Translations under genes and position numbers: made by a program | In this document: positions 5,899 to 12,879 of the stretch, in pieces | Layout of the letters: the number at the start of each line of letters is the position of its first letter | Numbering within the stretch: position 1 is the first letter of the stretch | Virus record (IMG/VR): IMGVR_UViG_3300047321_000208 | Location: 1 to 24,237 of that record | DNA from: a virus | Direction: 5' to 3' (one strand) | DNA: 24,237 nt | Notes under the pieces: model-generated | What the model saw: the letters and a program-made list of their open reading frames with translations, nothing else | The model's database searches: none | What the model was told of the DNA's origin: nothing

Positions 5899-6161
5899 TT
5901 CATCGCCAATGCAACGAGTTCGTGTGAGTCGAGGTCGAACACCGCGAGCGCCGTCTGTCCGTGCCACTCATGCTCGACGGGTATCGACTCCCACCTCCAC
6001 AGGCGCTCCTCTTGTGGACGCCTGTCGGGGTTCTGCGCCCGCTCGGCTTCGACCTTCGCCAGGAGGGCCGTCTTGGCCGCGTCGACGTCGGGGAAGACGC
6101 CGACCATCTCGGTCTCGCGGCCGCATTCGAGGCAGCCGATGTCTAGGGCCACGACGCTCAC
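5895..6161 (-). CDS. Hypothetical protein with CxxC pair, 88 aa, GTG start
   Basis: An 88-residue product starts at GTG 6161, overlapping the upstream stop as GTGA. Cys10-x-x-Cys13-Gly sits near the N terminus. A helix rich in Ala and charged residues (about 27-47) and a C-terminal part with two His (H-E-W-H) and strand-like sequence follow. Zinc binding by the Cys pair plus the His residues is possible. No family is recognised. Confidence 0.7.
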   Translation of the reverse strand: MSVVALDIGCLECGRETEMVGVFPDVDAAKTALLAKVEAERAQNPDRRPQEERLWRWESIPVEHEWHGQTALAVFDLDSHELVALAMK

Positions 6162-6370
6162 TCGCAGGCCGCCTTCAAGCGCTGAATCATGTCGAACATC
6201 TCGACGACAGAGTTGCCGTCGCGCAGGTAGGCGGCGACGTCGAAGATCACCTGGAGCGGGGATGCGTGGATCTCGGCCGCCTGGAACTCCATGATCGTCT
6301 CGGCGGAGCGCCGCTCGTCGCCGTTGAGGATCTCCAGTGCCGTCAACGGGTGTCCGAACTTGTCTCTCAT
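6158..6370 (-). CDS. Hypothetical helical protein, 70 aa
   Basis: The ATG at 6370 has a clear ribosome binding site (AGGAG four to five bases after the upstream TAG region, just before AACCC-ATG). This is the only gene in the operon that does not overlap its upstream neighbour; the gap is eight bases. The 70 residues look almost entirely helical, with a conserved-looking F-D-V-A-A-Y-L-R-D-G segment. It is of unknown function. Confidence 0.7.
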   Translation of the reverse strand: MRDKFGHPLTALEILNGDERRSAETIMEFQAAEIHASPLQVIFDVAAYLRDGNSVVEMFDMIQRLKAACE

Positions 6371-6378
6371 GGGTTCTC

Positions 6379-6663
6379 CTAGGGGTTGTGCTTCACGACT
6401 TCACCGCAGTACGTGCAGATGAGGCGGTCGTGGAACGGGGATGTGAGGGGGTGGATGCAGTCGACGCGATCTGTGGGGACGTGCCGAAGGCACCACCATT
6501 CGTGGTGCTTGTACTCGACGGCGGGTCGGCCGCAGCCGTTCCAGCACACGGGGTTACCGGCGGTAACGGCAGCGGCGGGGGTCGACGTGTCGGGCTTCGG
6601 TGTGCGGGATGGACCCTTCGGCTTGGCGTGCTTCGGGGGAAGCTTCTGGCGGGCCACACCCAT
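6379..6663 (-). CDS. Zinc-binding small protein, 94 aa; first gene of the minus-strand operon
   Basis: The frame offers two ATG codons, at 6669 and 6663. I prefer 6663 because the only good -10 box (6678-6673) would place the transcript start at or after 6669. The first 35 residues are basic and Pro/Ala-rich. The remainder holds Cys40, Cys44, Cys58, His61, Cys69, His71 and the pair Cys83-x-x-Cys86, enough for two zinc sites. The Lys-rich tail and zinc fingers suggest nucleic acid binding, but there is no match to a named family. It leads a 14-gene operon, a common position for an early regulator. Confidence 0.7.
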   Translation of the reverse strand: MGVARQKLPPKHAKPKGPSRTPKPDTSTPAAAVTAGNPVCWNGCGRPAVEYKHHEWWCLRHVPTDRVDCIHPLTSPFHDRLICTYCGEVVKHNP

Positions 6664-6672
6664 GAGCATAAC

Positions 6673-6678
6673 ATGCTA
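6673..6678 (-). promoter_or_regulatory. -10 box (TAGCAT) of the minus-strand operon
   Basis: On the minus strand TAGCAT (TANNNT form) lies nine bases before the ATG at 6663, so the mRNA would have a leader of only a few bases. It is the only such box in the 54-base divergent gap. A -35 is not evident. Confidence 0.45.
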
Positions 6679-6705
6679 GCCCTCGCACCACAAGCTGTCC
6701 TGCGC

Positions 6706-6711
6706 TACCCT
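6706..6711 (+). promoter_or_regulatory. Leaderless-type -10 box (TACCCT) for the 6718 gene
   Basis: TACCCT stands exactly six bases before the ATG at 6718, with no ribosome binding site between. It is back-to-back with the minus-strand promoter, with 27 bases separating the two boxes, so one bound regulator could affect both. Confidence 0.65.
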
Positions 6712-6717
6712 AACAGC

Positions 6718-6903
6718 ATGCCATCCTACCCCCAGCCCGACGGCAAGTCTCGCCTGTTCACCTACCACGCCCCCAACGACGTCTACGCCTACCTCATGGA
6801 GATCGTCGAAACCCGCGGCATCTCCCGCAACAAGGCGATCACCGAGATCATCACCGAACACCAAGAAGCCGCCGCGAAACGGGAGGCGAGGCGGAAGCGG
6901 TGA
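6718..6903 (+). CDS. Ribbon-helix-helix regulator candidate, 61 aa
   Basis: A 61-residue basic protein. Residues 11-17 (S-R-L-F-T-Y-H) fit the DNA-contacting strand of a ribbon-helix-helix fold. A first helix (N-D-V-Y-A-Y-L-M-E-I-V-E-T-R-G) and a second helix starting S-R-N-K-A-I-T-E-I-I-T-E-H follow, and the C terminus is very basic. The gene is transcribed divergently from the 14-gene operon, the usual place for a small repressor controlling both promoters. The start is fixed by the promoter box six bases upstream. Whether it represses itself or the other operon cannot be seen from the sequence. Confidence 0.7.
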   Translation: MPSYPQPDGKSRLFTYHAPNDVYAYLMEIVETRGISRNKAITEIITEHQEAAAKREARRKR

Positions 6904-7001
6904 CCTGGCCCGGTCTCGCCGTGATGACCCTCATCGGCTTCGGCCTGTTGGCGATCTGGGCGCTGTGGGACTGGCTCTGGGAACACAAGAAACGTCGCTA
7001 G
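6900..7001 (+). CDS. 33-aa single-span membrane peptide, GTG start
   Basis: A short frame starts with GTG at 6900, overlapping the previous stop as GTGA, and ends with TAG at 6999-7001. The 33 residues form one hydrophobic span rich in Leu, Ile, Gly and Trp (about residues 5-26), followed by a Lys/Arg-rich end, so an N-out, C-in membrane peptide is likely. The coupled start and a terminator-like hairpin directly after it support a real gene. Possible roles include a holin-like, superinfection-exclusion or small regulatory membrane peptide, but nothing decides between them. Confidence 0.6.
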   Translation: MTWPGLAVMTLIGFGLLAIWALWDWLWEHKKRR

Positions 7002-7003
7002 AA

Positions 7004-7054
7004 AGTACAAGCCCCCCGGCCGACCCTTGACGGGTCCGCTGCGGGGGGCGTACT
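7004..7054 (+). terminator. Long interrupted hairpin after the 6900 gene
   Basis: AGTAC (7004-7008) pairs with GTACT (7050-7054), GCCCCCC (7011-7017) with GGGGGGC (7043-7049), and inside them GACCC (7022-7026) with GGGTC (7032-7036). The stem begins three bases after the stop codon. There is no T-run, but the strength and place fit an actinobacterial terminator. Its 3' arm overlaps the next -10 box. Confidence 0.6.
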
Positions 7055-7056
7055 GT
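7051..7056 (+). promoter_or_regulatory. -10 box (TACTGT) preceding the candidate RNA
   Basis: TACTGT has the TANNNT form used elsewhere in the window and overlaps the 3' end of the preceding hairpin. No start codon lies six bases downstream, so the transcript starting near 7063 would be non-coding or have a long leader. Confidence 0.4.
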
Positions 7057-7062
7057 TCACGC

Positions 7063-7470
7063 TGCCATGCAAGAACGGTCTTCACTCTAGTCGGTTCCCC
7101 GACGCCAGGCAATGCCTGATGAAGCATCCCTTCCAGGGAAGTCAGCTTCGTGTGTCCCACCGCCTGAGTCAGTGGGGAAGGGTGAAAGTCCCCGACGCCC
7201 AGCCAGCGCCGCAGACCGTCAGAGGGTCAATGTTGAAGCGTGCTCGTTGGCCCGTGCGCTACGTCGAGCCGTGCGTCACCAAACGGTCGGGTAGGGACCC
7301 GGGCGTCTGTGTCCACACCGGATGACCCTCACTACGTTCGGGCTGCCGCCCTCGACCCCGCCGCCCCCGCTCGAACCTCACGCCGTACAGGCGGGGCCTC
7401 GGTTGCCATCAGCGTTGGAGAAGTAATCAAACCGCGAGTTGAAAGTGGGTAGAGGTACGCGCGCGCGTTG
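7063..7470 (+). ncRNA. Candidate structured non-coding RNA (unassigned)
   Basis: The stretch 7002-7488 has no open frame with the codon bias of its neighbours, although short frames exist. It carries a promoter-like box at 7051 and a chain of perfect short stems: 7090-7094 with 7099-7103, 7106-7110 with 7114-7118, 7156-7160 with 7172-7176, 7180-7182 with 7190-7192, 7288-7292 with 7297-7301 around an AGGG loop, and a longer-range pair 7365-7370 with 7391-7396. An 11-base direct repeat (TCCCCGACGCC) occurs at 7096 and 7189. I could not match it to tRNA, tmRNA, RNase P or a known riboswitch. The ends are approximate, and it could instead be a long untranslated leader. Confidence 0.4.
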
Positions 7471-7476
7471 GCGGTC

Positions 7477-7482
7477 TACGCT
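7477..7482 (+). promoter_or_regulatory. Leaderless-type -10 box (TACGCT) at the head of the virion module
   Basis: TACGCT is exactly six bases before the ATG at 7489. It probably drives the small membrane peptide, the zinc protein, portal and protease as one transcript. No ribosome binding site lies between the box and the start. Confidence 0.6.
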
Positions 7483-7488
7483 GCGCTC

Positions 7489-7599
7489 ATGAACGCTTCA
7501 CTTGCTGCGCTCCTAGCCGATGGCATCTACATCGGGTGGGGCGTCATCCTGCTCATCGTCATCCTGATCCTCGTGTTCCTGCTCATCCGCCGCCGGTGA
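7489..7599 (+). CDS. 36-aa single-span membrane peptide
   Basis: A 37-codon frame starts at ATG 7489, six bases after a TACGCT box, and ends with TGA at 7597-7599. After about 15 mostly neutral residues there is one strongly hydrophobic helix (W-G-V-I-L-L-I-V-I-L-I-L-V-F-L-L-I), closed by three Arg, so it should be inserted N-out/C-in in the host membrane. It overlaps the next gene (GTGA). Such peptides in phages may be holin-like or modify the membrane, but the family is not recognised. It would be the first product of the structural operon. Confidence 0.65.
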   Translation: MNASLAALLADGIYIGWGVILLIVILILVFLLIRRR

Positions 7600-8057
7600 A
7601 CGTCTTCGGCTACCAGGCGTGCTCACGTTGCACGTCGGCGGTGCTGAACGAGATCGCGTGGAAAACGGACGGGCTGTGCTCCACCTGCTTCCGCGATTCC
7701 CCGAACGTCCGCGAGATCATCGCCGTCACGAAGAACCGGGAGAAGATCCGCCTCACCCTCTCGAAGCGCACACCGGGTGATCGAGCACAGAGGACAAGAG
7801 CGAAGAAGCGGGCACGCTCACGGGACGAGCAACGCGACAAGGCCCGCCTGTCGATGCTCGCCACGTCAAGAGCGAAAGCCGCACTGGCCCGCGCCTACCC
7901 GGCCGTCTACGAAGTCCTCGTCGCCGAGGAGAGAGCCAAGCTCGGCCTCGAACCGTGGACCCTCGACCGCGCCCTCACCCCGCACAAGGTGACGGACGAG
8001 ACAATGGAACACCTGCGCGCTTACCATGCCTCCGAGCAGAAAGCCACACCATGCTGA
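7596..8057 (+). CDS. Hypothetical zinc-ribbon basic protein upstream of portal, 153 aa, GTG start
   Basis: The start is the GTG at 7596, overlapping the previous stop. The 153-residue product has Cys9-x-x-Cys12 and a second Cys-x-x-Cys at about residues 28-31, a complete four-Cys zinc ribbon. A long, very basic helical region (R/K-rich, about 60-110) and a C-terminal helical part follow. This suggests binding to nucleic acid. It lies where a terminase subunit is often found, directly before portal, but it has no ATPase or nuclease motifs and is too small for the large subunit. A DNA-packaging or transcription-related role is only inference. It overlaps portal by seven bases. Confidence 0.7.
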   Translation: MNVFGYQACSRCTSAVLNEIAWKTDGLCSTCFRDSPNVREIIAVTKNREKIRLTLSKRTPGDRAQRTRAKKRARSRDEQRDKARLSMLATSRAKAALARAYPAVYEVLVAEERAKLGLEPWTLDRALTPHKVTDETMEHLRAYHASEQKATPC

Positions 8058-9610
8058 CCACCACCTTCGAGCGACAATCCGGCGTCAACAACGGCGTCGC
8101 GACCACGTTGGCCGCGGTGCAGTTGAATCTGCGGAACAAGCCCGACCAGGAATACCTCCTGGAGACGCTCCTCGGCTCGAAGATCTCCGGTCGACGCGCC
8201 TGGCGCCACTACGACCGCCTGGGCACCGTGCGCTACCCGTTGAACCGGGCGATGCGACTCGCCGGCGCGGCCAAGCTCCACGCCGTCCTCCTCGACGACG
8301 AAGGCAAGATCGCCGGCCCGATCAAGCGGGGCCAGGGCCTCGACGAAGCCATCGACGTCGTCAACGGCATCTACTCGCCGGTCGGCGGCGTACGCGGCCT
8401 CATCGAGCGGTACTTCATCCATATGAAGGTCCCGGCCGACTCGCACCTGATCCGCGTCGTCGAAGGCAAGACGCAGGACGGGTATATGTTCCTGTCGCCC
8501 GACGAGTTGACGACAGACGCCTCGGCGGAACCCATCTCGATCGCCTCCGGGGGCAAGCTCGGCAACCTCACCTGGGTCACCCGGCCCGGCGGACCCTCCC
8601 GCCCGGTCCGTTCCCGCTCCGTCGCCCGCAAGGACTACCTCGGCCGGATGTGGATGCCGTCCGCTCACTGGCTGGACATGCCGGACCCCGTCCTGTCGAC
8701 CCTCGACGCCGACTGCGACCTCCTGCTCCGCATGCAGACCATGCTCCGCGCCCAGATGCGCTCGCGCGCTTCGACGTCCGGGTTCCTGTTCTTCCCCCAG
8801 TCGCTCCGCAACCTGGCGGCAGGCGAACGCACCGCCTCCGGGCCACAGGAATTGACCGAAGCCGTCAACGAGATCCTGTCGACGAACATCCAGTCCTCCG
8901 AGGAAGGCGACGCCGCCGACGTCTCTCACATCGTCATCTCCGGCCCCGACGACGCAGGCGAGAAGATCCGCGAGATCGTCCTCGGCCAGGAGACGAAAGA
9001 AACCGACCTGAAGCTCCGCAAGGAGTTGTTCGACAACATCATGTTCGCCCTCGACATCAACACCCGGGCGAGCAAAGGCGACTCGGAGACCCGCTACCAG
9101 AACTGGAACGACACCTCCGACGAGTTGCGCCTGGCGGTGATCCCCGACATCGAAGCGATGTGCTGGGGCCTGACCCGCCTCGTCCTCCGCAAGGAACTCG
9201 TCGAGCAGGGCCGGCTGACACCGGAGCAGATCAACCGTGTCGCCGTCTCGTACGACCTGTCGGAAGCCTCCGTCCGCATCAACCAGGAGGAGACCGCCAA
9301 CCAGTTGTACGACCGGGGCGAACTCTCCGGCACCGTCAACCGCCGCGTCGCCGGCTTCAACGACGACGACAAGCCCGACGACGACGAGTACATCCGCATG
9401 TTCGGCTACACGACGAAGAACCCGTACCTCGCCTTCTTCGGCATGAAGCTCCCCGACGACTTCGACTGGGAGAAGGCGATGATGAAGCCCGACGGCGCAC
9501 CCGCCGACTCCAGCGCCGGCCCCCCGAACGCGACCCCGGGCGCAGGCAACCCCGGTTCCCCATCCGACACGAAGACCGAAGACAAGCCCTCCAAGGCACC
9601 AGGAGCATGA
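8051..9610 (+). CDS. Portal protein, 519 aa
   Basis: The ATG at 8051 is chosen because it lies at the end of the preceding gene and matches the usual portal length; the frame extends further upstream only as an antisense-like extension. The 519-residue protein has the actinophage portal layout. A helical N-terminal clip region is followed by a long central part. Near residues 337-375, an acid-rich segment with R-Y-Q-N-W leads into the helix D-I-E-A-M-C-W-G-L-T-R-L-V-L, typical of the stem region of these portals. The C-terminal tail is Pro/Gly/Ser-rich and disordered, as is common. Portals form the dodecameric ring at the capsid vertex through which DNA enters. The protease gene directly downstream supports the call. 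Confidence 0.85.
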   Translation: MLTTTFERQSGVNNGVATTLAAVQLNLRNKPDQEYLLETLLGSKISGRRAWRHYDRLGTVRYPLNRAMRLAGAAKLHAVLLDDEGKIAGPIKRGQGLDEAIDVVNGIYSPVGGVRGLIERYFIHMKVPADSHLIRVVEGKTQDGYMFLSPDELTTDASAEPISIASGGKLGNLTWVTRPGGPSRPVRSRSVARKDYLGRMWMPSAHWLDMPDPVLSTLDADCDLLLRMQTMLRAQMRSRASTSGFLFFPQSLRNLAAGERTASGPQELTEAVNEILSTNIQSSEEGDAADVSHIVISGPDDAGEKIREIVLGQETKETDLKLRKELFDNIMFALDINTRASKGDSETRYQNWNDTSDELRLAVIPDIEAMCWGLTRLVLRKELVEQGRLTPEQINRVAVSYDLSEASVRINQEETANQLYDRGELSGTVNRRVAGFNDDDKPDDDEYIRMFGYTTKNPYLAFFGMKLPDDFDWEKAMMKPDGAPADSSAGPPNATPGAGNPGSPSDTKTEDKPSKAPGA

Positions 9611-9611
9611 C

Positions 9612-11078
9612 ATGAAAACGACGTTCGGACAGTTCAACCCTGACGGCGGCGAAGGGTTCCTGCGCCCCGTCTACTTCCCGTCCCTCGCCACGATGAACTC
9701 GCGCACCGGCGACGGCCGACTTCTGCGCGAAGGCGGGGGCGGCGTCTACGGCAGCACCCTCCCCCGGCCGATCATGGCGCAGACCAAGACGATGCCCGGC
9801 CACCTCGAAGCCAACGCCGTCGGGTCGCTCCAGGAGGTCACCCTCCACGAGGACGGCAACATCTCCGGCCGGGGCTGGCTCGCCGACATCCCCGCCGCCC
9901 ATGATCTCGTCACGCTCGTGAAGACACAGTCCGTGTTCCACAACTCGATCGACCTCGCCGACGTCGAAGTGATCGCCGAATGGGAATCCGACGACCCGAA
10001 CGACCCGGGCTACAACAACCTGCTCGTCGACTTCACGAAGTGGCGCATCGCCGCCACGACATTCGTCCCGACCCCCGCCTTCGCCAACGCCCACGGCACC
10101 CTCGACGCGCCGAGCGACGAGATCCGGGCGAGCGCGATGCTCGTCACGGACGAGCCGTTGGAGGTGTCGTTCGAGGCGACCGACTTCCGCATCGTCGAGA
10201 ACGCCGAGGAGGTCACCGCCGCCCTCGCTCTCGCCGGGGCCACCGAGCCGTTCGACGCCTACCACCGTCCCGAACCGACCGTGTTCACGAAGTCGACGGT
10301 CGACGCCGAAGGCAACGTCTACGGCCACCTCGCCCCGTGGGGCAAGTGCCACGACGGCGTCCAGGGCCGATGCGTCCTCGCCCCCAAGCCGGCCCACTAC
10401 GGCGACTTCCACCAGGGGGCGGTCCTCACCGAGCGGGGCCTGGTCGACACCGCCGTCATCTTCTTCCTCGGTGGGCACCCCGACAAGCCGCTCGCCAAGT
10501 CGGAAGCCTCGAAGGCGTACGGCGGCGTCGAGAACGCCTGGGCGAAGGTCCGCGTCATCAACGGCCGACTCGGCCCGTGGTACTGCGGCCGGGTCATGTC
10601 CGGCCTCTCCCCGGAGGCCCTCGAACTGGCCCGCGCCACCCCGGTGTCCGGTCACTGGCGTGACGACAAGACGCTCGCCGCGATCGTGTCCGTCAACGTT
10701 CCCGGGTTCCGCATCCCCGGCACCGACCGCACCTTCGACTCCGACGGCGTGTCGTTCGACTCGGAAGGACGACGTCATGACCTCGTCGCCTCCCTCCACG
10801 TCGAGCCTGCCTCCAAGCAGCGCCCCACGGCGCAGGAGATGATCGACGCCCTCGGCGGCATCACGCGTTGGCAGTCCATGACCCCGATCACACAGGGCAT
10901 CAACACCTCCGGCAACATCCAGTACACGACGACGTCCGGCGACACGATGGCCGGCGAGTTGGAGATCGCCGAAGCCCTCGAAGCCGCCGTCGACGAAGCG
11001 TGCGGCGCCCCCGACCACCGCGACACCCTCGATCGGTTGGCGATGCTGGTCGAAGTCGAACTCGAACTCGGCGCCTGA
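9612..11078 (+). CDS. Capsid maturation protease, 488 aa
   Basis: The start at 9612 follows the portal stop by one base, with GGAG just upstream as ribosome binding site. The 488-residue protein fits the large capsid maturation proteases of actinophages. An N-terminal part contains H-N-S-I-D and ends in the P-T-P-A-F-A-N-A-H segment (about residues 154-162). A second part begins with V-Y-G-H-L-A-P-W-G-K-C-H (about 233-244) and continues to S-G-H-W-R (about 347-351) and V-N-V-P-G-F-R-I-P (about 360-368). These motifs accompany head maturation enzymes that cut scaffold and capsid N termini. I cannot name the catalytic residues with certainty. Its place between portal and capsid agrees with this role. 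Confidence 0.8.
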   Translation: MKTTFGQFNPDGGEGFLRPVYFPSLATMNSRTGDGRLLREGGGGVYGSTLPRPIMAQTKTMPGHLEANAVGSLQEVTLHEDGNISGRGWLADIPAAHDLVTLVKTQSVFHNSIDLADVEVIAEWESDDPNDPGYNNLLVDFTKWRIAATTFVPTPAFANAHGTLDAPSDEIRASAMLVTDEPLEVSFEATDFRIVENAEEVTAALALAGATEPFDAYHRPEPTVFTKSTVDAEGNVYGHLAPWGKCHDGVQGRCVLAPKPAHYGDFHQGAVLTERGLVDTAVIFFLGGHPDKPLAKSEASKAYGGVENAWAKVRVINGRLGPWYCGRVMSGLSPEALELARATPVSGHWRDDKTLAAIVSVNVPGFRIPGTDRTFDSDGVSFDSEGRRHDLVASLHVEPASKQRPTAQEMIDALGGITRWQSMTPITQGINTSGNIQYTTTSGDTMAGELEIAEALEAAVDEACGAPDHRDTLDRLAMLVEVELELGA

Positions 11079-11143
11079 GTTGCGTAATAGCGGCCGCGGG
11101 TAGCAGCATTCGCTCAACACCACAGCGCCAGGAGGGCGACACG
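11079..11143 (+). promoter_or_regulatory. Leader of the capsid gene with strong ribosome binding site
   Basis: This 65-base gap carries a strong Shine-Dalgarno (AGGAGG, 11129-11134) nine bases before the ATG at 11144. A/T-richer spots near 11085 (TAATAG) could belong to a separate capsid promoter, but none matches the TANNNT box with a T at the last place. The strong site fits high-level capsid synthesis. Confidence 0.6.
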
Positions 11144-12814
11144 ATGTTCTACGAGATCCCAGCCGACCGCACGGGGATGAGTGCCGCCGCCCTGCGCGGC
11201 GTCGCCCTCGCCGCCCGCAAGTCGTACCGCGACGCGCTCCGCTCCGACGAGCCGCCCAGCCTGGAGGACGCGACCGCCTACCGGGCACAGTTCGAGGCCA
11301 TCGACGTCGAAGCCGACAACGAGGCCAAGATCGAGGAGGGCGAAGCCGCCGAAGCCGCCGCTGCGGCCGACGCCGCCGAAGCTGCGGCTGCCGCCGAGCA
11401 GGCCAGCAACGACGACCCCGAACCGGACGAGGACCCCGACGACGAGGTGAAGCCCGACACCGAGGCCAGCACCAAGGCGCCCGCCGTCGTCCACACCGGC
11501 CTCGGCGTGACGACCGAGACGACCGAGACTGCGCCGGACGGCCCGATCAAGGCCGACCAGATCTTCCGTCTCGGCTCCGGCCCCAACGCCGAGCCGGGCG
11601 ACGCGTTCGACTCGTGGGGCGAGTTCGGCATGGTCGCCCTGAAGCGGGCGCAGGATCTCGGACCCGGCTCGACCGAGAAGTTCGAGGTCGGCGTCATCAA
11701 GGGCAACTACCCGAAGGAGCGCCAGCTTGGTCTCGACCCGTTCGACAACCTCCGCAAGCTGAACACGCTCACCTCCTTCGAGCGTTCCGCCGAGGAAGTC
11801 ACGGCGTCGCTGTGCGCGCCGGCCACCCCGTACTACGGGATGGCCTGCCTCAACACCACGCGCCGGCCCGTCGCCGCCTCCCTCCCCGGCTTCCAGGCCC
11901 CACGCGGGAAGGTGTCGATCTACCCCAGCCCGTCGCTGTCGGCAGTCGCCGGTTCGGCCGGGATCTGGACCGCGGCGAACGACGCCAACATCTCGGCGAC
12001 GAAGAACGCCTGCGCCCGCATCACCTGCGCCACCCCGACCGAGTTCACGATGTACGGCGTCTACTGGTGCCTCACCGTCAAGAACATGGAACTGCTCACG
12101 TTCCCGGAACTGGTGGCGGCCTACCTGAACCGTGGCGCAGCGAACTACGCCCGCCTCGGCGAGCGCCAGTTGCTCGACGCGATGGCGTCCGGCGTGGGAA
12201 CGGTCACCACCCTCGACCTTGGTCCCGCCTCGGCGACGACCCGTGTCGCGACGCAGCTTCTCCAGTACCTCACCCTGTACCGCGAGCAGCAGCGCTGGGA
12301 CGACGTCCCGATGCAGGCGTGGGCGCCGCGCTGGCTGCGTGACGCCCTGCGCGTCGACCTGTCCCGCCGCCGCAACACCGACGGCACGTTCAACCTCGCC
12401 ACGGCCGCCGACGTCGACCGGGTGTTCATGGACGCCGGGGTCGACATGACGTGGTACCTGGACACCCCGACGTGGGGCACCCCGATCCCGAACCTGACGT
12501 CGAACGCCAACCTGTCCGCCGGTGCCTCCGGCGTCCTGTCGGCCTTCCCCGCCACCGCCGAGATCCTGATTGCCCCCCAGGGCAAGTTCACGATGATCGA
12601 CCGGGCACAGCTTGCGATCGGCGTCACCGGGAACAACTGGTACCGGGACAACGCATCGAACGCGAAGAACGAAGTCACCTACTTCTTCGAGAACTACGAG
12701 GGAGTCGTCGACACGACGTCATGCCCCGCCCACCTCGTCACCTTCGCCGCACTCTGCTACAACGGACTGCAAGGGGCGGATCGCACCGTCGCTTGTACTG
12801 GTGTGGCGTCCTAA
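11144..12814 (+). CDS. Major capsid protein (HK97-type, hexamer subunit) with N-terminal scaffold-like region, 556 aa
   Basis: The start at 11144 is fixed by the strong AGGAGG. Residues 1-45 are basic/helical, 46-90 are an Ala/Glu-rich coiled region and 91-132 an acidic linker. This is the usual form of a delta (scaffold) domain removed by the protease encoded just upstream, so the mature shell protein probably begins near residue 135. The remaining 420 residues contain the shell-like mixed alpha/beta sequence with a long helix around Y-A-R-L-G-E-R-Q-L-L-D-A-M. There are many Cys, including pairs near residues 226/236 and 289/293. The gene lies between protease and the next capsid-like gene and ends just before a strong terminator. 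The position and length support the call; the fold itself is inferred. Confidence 0.8.
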   Translation: MFYEIPADRTGMSAAALRGVALAARKSYRDALRSDEPPSLEDATAYRAQFEAIDVEADNEAKIEEGEAAEAAAAADAAEAAAAAEQASNDDPEPDEDPDDEVKPDTEASTKAPAVVHTGLGVTTETTETAPDGPIKADQIFRLGSGPNAEPGDAFDSWGEFGMVALKRAQDLGPGSTEKFEVGVIKGNYPKERQLGLDPFDNLRKLNTLTSFERSAEEVTASLCAPATPYYGMACLNTTRRPVAASLPGFQAPRGKVSIYPSPSLSAVAGSAGIWTAANDANISATKNACARITCATPTEFTMYGVYWCLTVKNMELLTFPELVAAYLNRGAANYARLGERQLLDAMASGVGTVTTLDLGPASATTRVATQLLQYLTLYREQQRWDDVPMQAWAPRWLRDALRVDLSRRRNTDGTFNLATAADVDRVFMDAGVDMTWYLDTPTWGTPIPNLTSNANLSAGASGVLSAFPATAEILIAPQGKFTMIDRAQLAIGVTGNNWYRDNASNAKNEVTYFFENYEGVVDTTSCPAHLVTFAALCYNGLQGADRTVACTGVAS

Positions 12815-12826
12815 CCAGACGCGAGA

Positions 12827-12858
12827 GAAGGCTCCGGCTCATGCGAGTCGGGGCCTTC
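12827..12858 (+). terminator. Terminator after the capsid gene
   Basis: A 14-base-pair stem (12827-12840 with 12845-12858) with two G-T wobbles closes the tetraloop ATGC and is followed by TT. It begins 12 bases after the capsid stop. Its loop contains a possible ATG of the HNH frame, which argues against that start. Confidence 0.75.
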
Positions 12859-12879
12859 TTCATGTGGCAGACTTTCCCG

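Noticed and set aside
6669-6669. ATG at 6669 as the start of the first minus-strand operon gene
   Set aside because: A transcript from the only visible -10 box would begin at or after this codon. The ATG two codons later is more likely, though both remain possible.
7116-7122. CTGATGA, as in the hammerhead ribozyme core
   Set aside because: The required GAAA partner after a short stem is missing and the flanking bases do not form the three-helix layout.
7180-7193. GGGTGAAAGTCCC, resembling parts of group II introns or a cobalamin riboswitch
   Set aside because: No domain V hairpin, intron boundary or reverse transcriptase is present, and the rest of the cobalamin consensus does not follow. 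It forms only a short local stem here.
7112-7325. Short open frames inside the candidate RNA
   Set aside because: Three overlapping frames of 60-70 codons compete, none has the third-base GC bias of the neighbouring genes and none has a promoter or ribosome binding site in the pattern used here.
7002-7488. tRNA or tmRNA gene
   Set aside because: I looked for an acceptor stem with a matching T-loop and anticodon arm and for tmRNA end sequences and found no set that fits together.
8021-9637. Long open frame (538 codons) on the minus strand opposite portal
   Set aside because: It is antisense to portal, has a biased composition (Val, Gly, Ala, Asp) typical of the reverse strand of GC-rich genes, and lacks a domain or ribosome binding site. 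Portal on the plus strand has clear motifs.
11085-11095. TAATAG as a capsid promoter
   Set aside because: It lacks the final T of the box used in the rest of the window and no spacing rule supports it. Read-through from 7477 would be enough.
9357-11288. Long open frame (643 codons) on the minus strand opposite the protease gene
   Set aside because: It is a shadow frame crossing from the portal end to the capsid start, low-complexity, and conflicts with three well-supported plus-strand genes.
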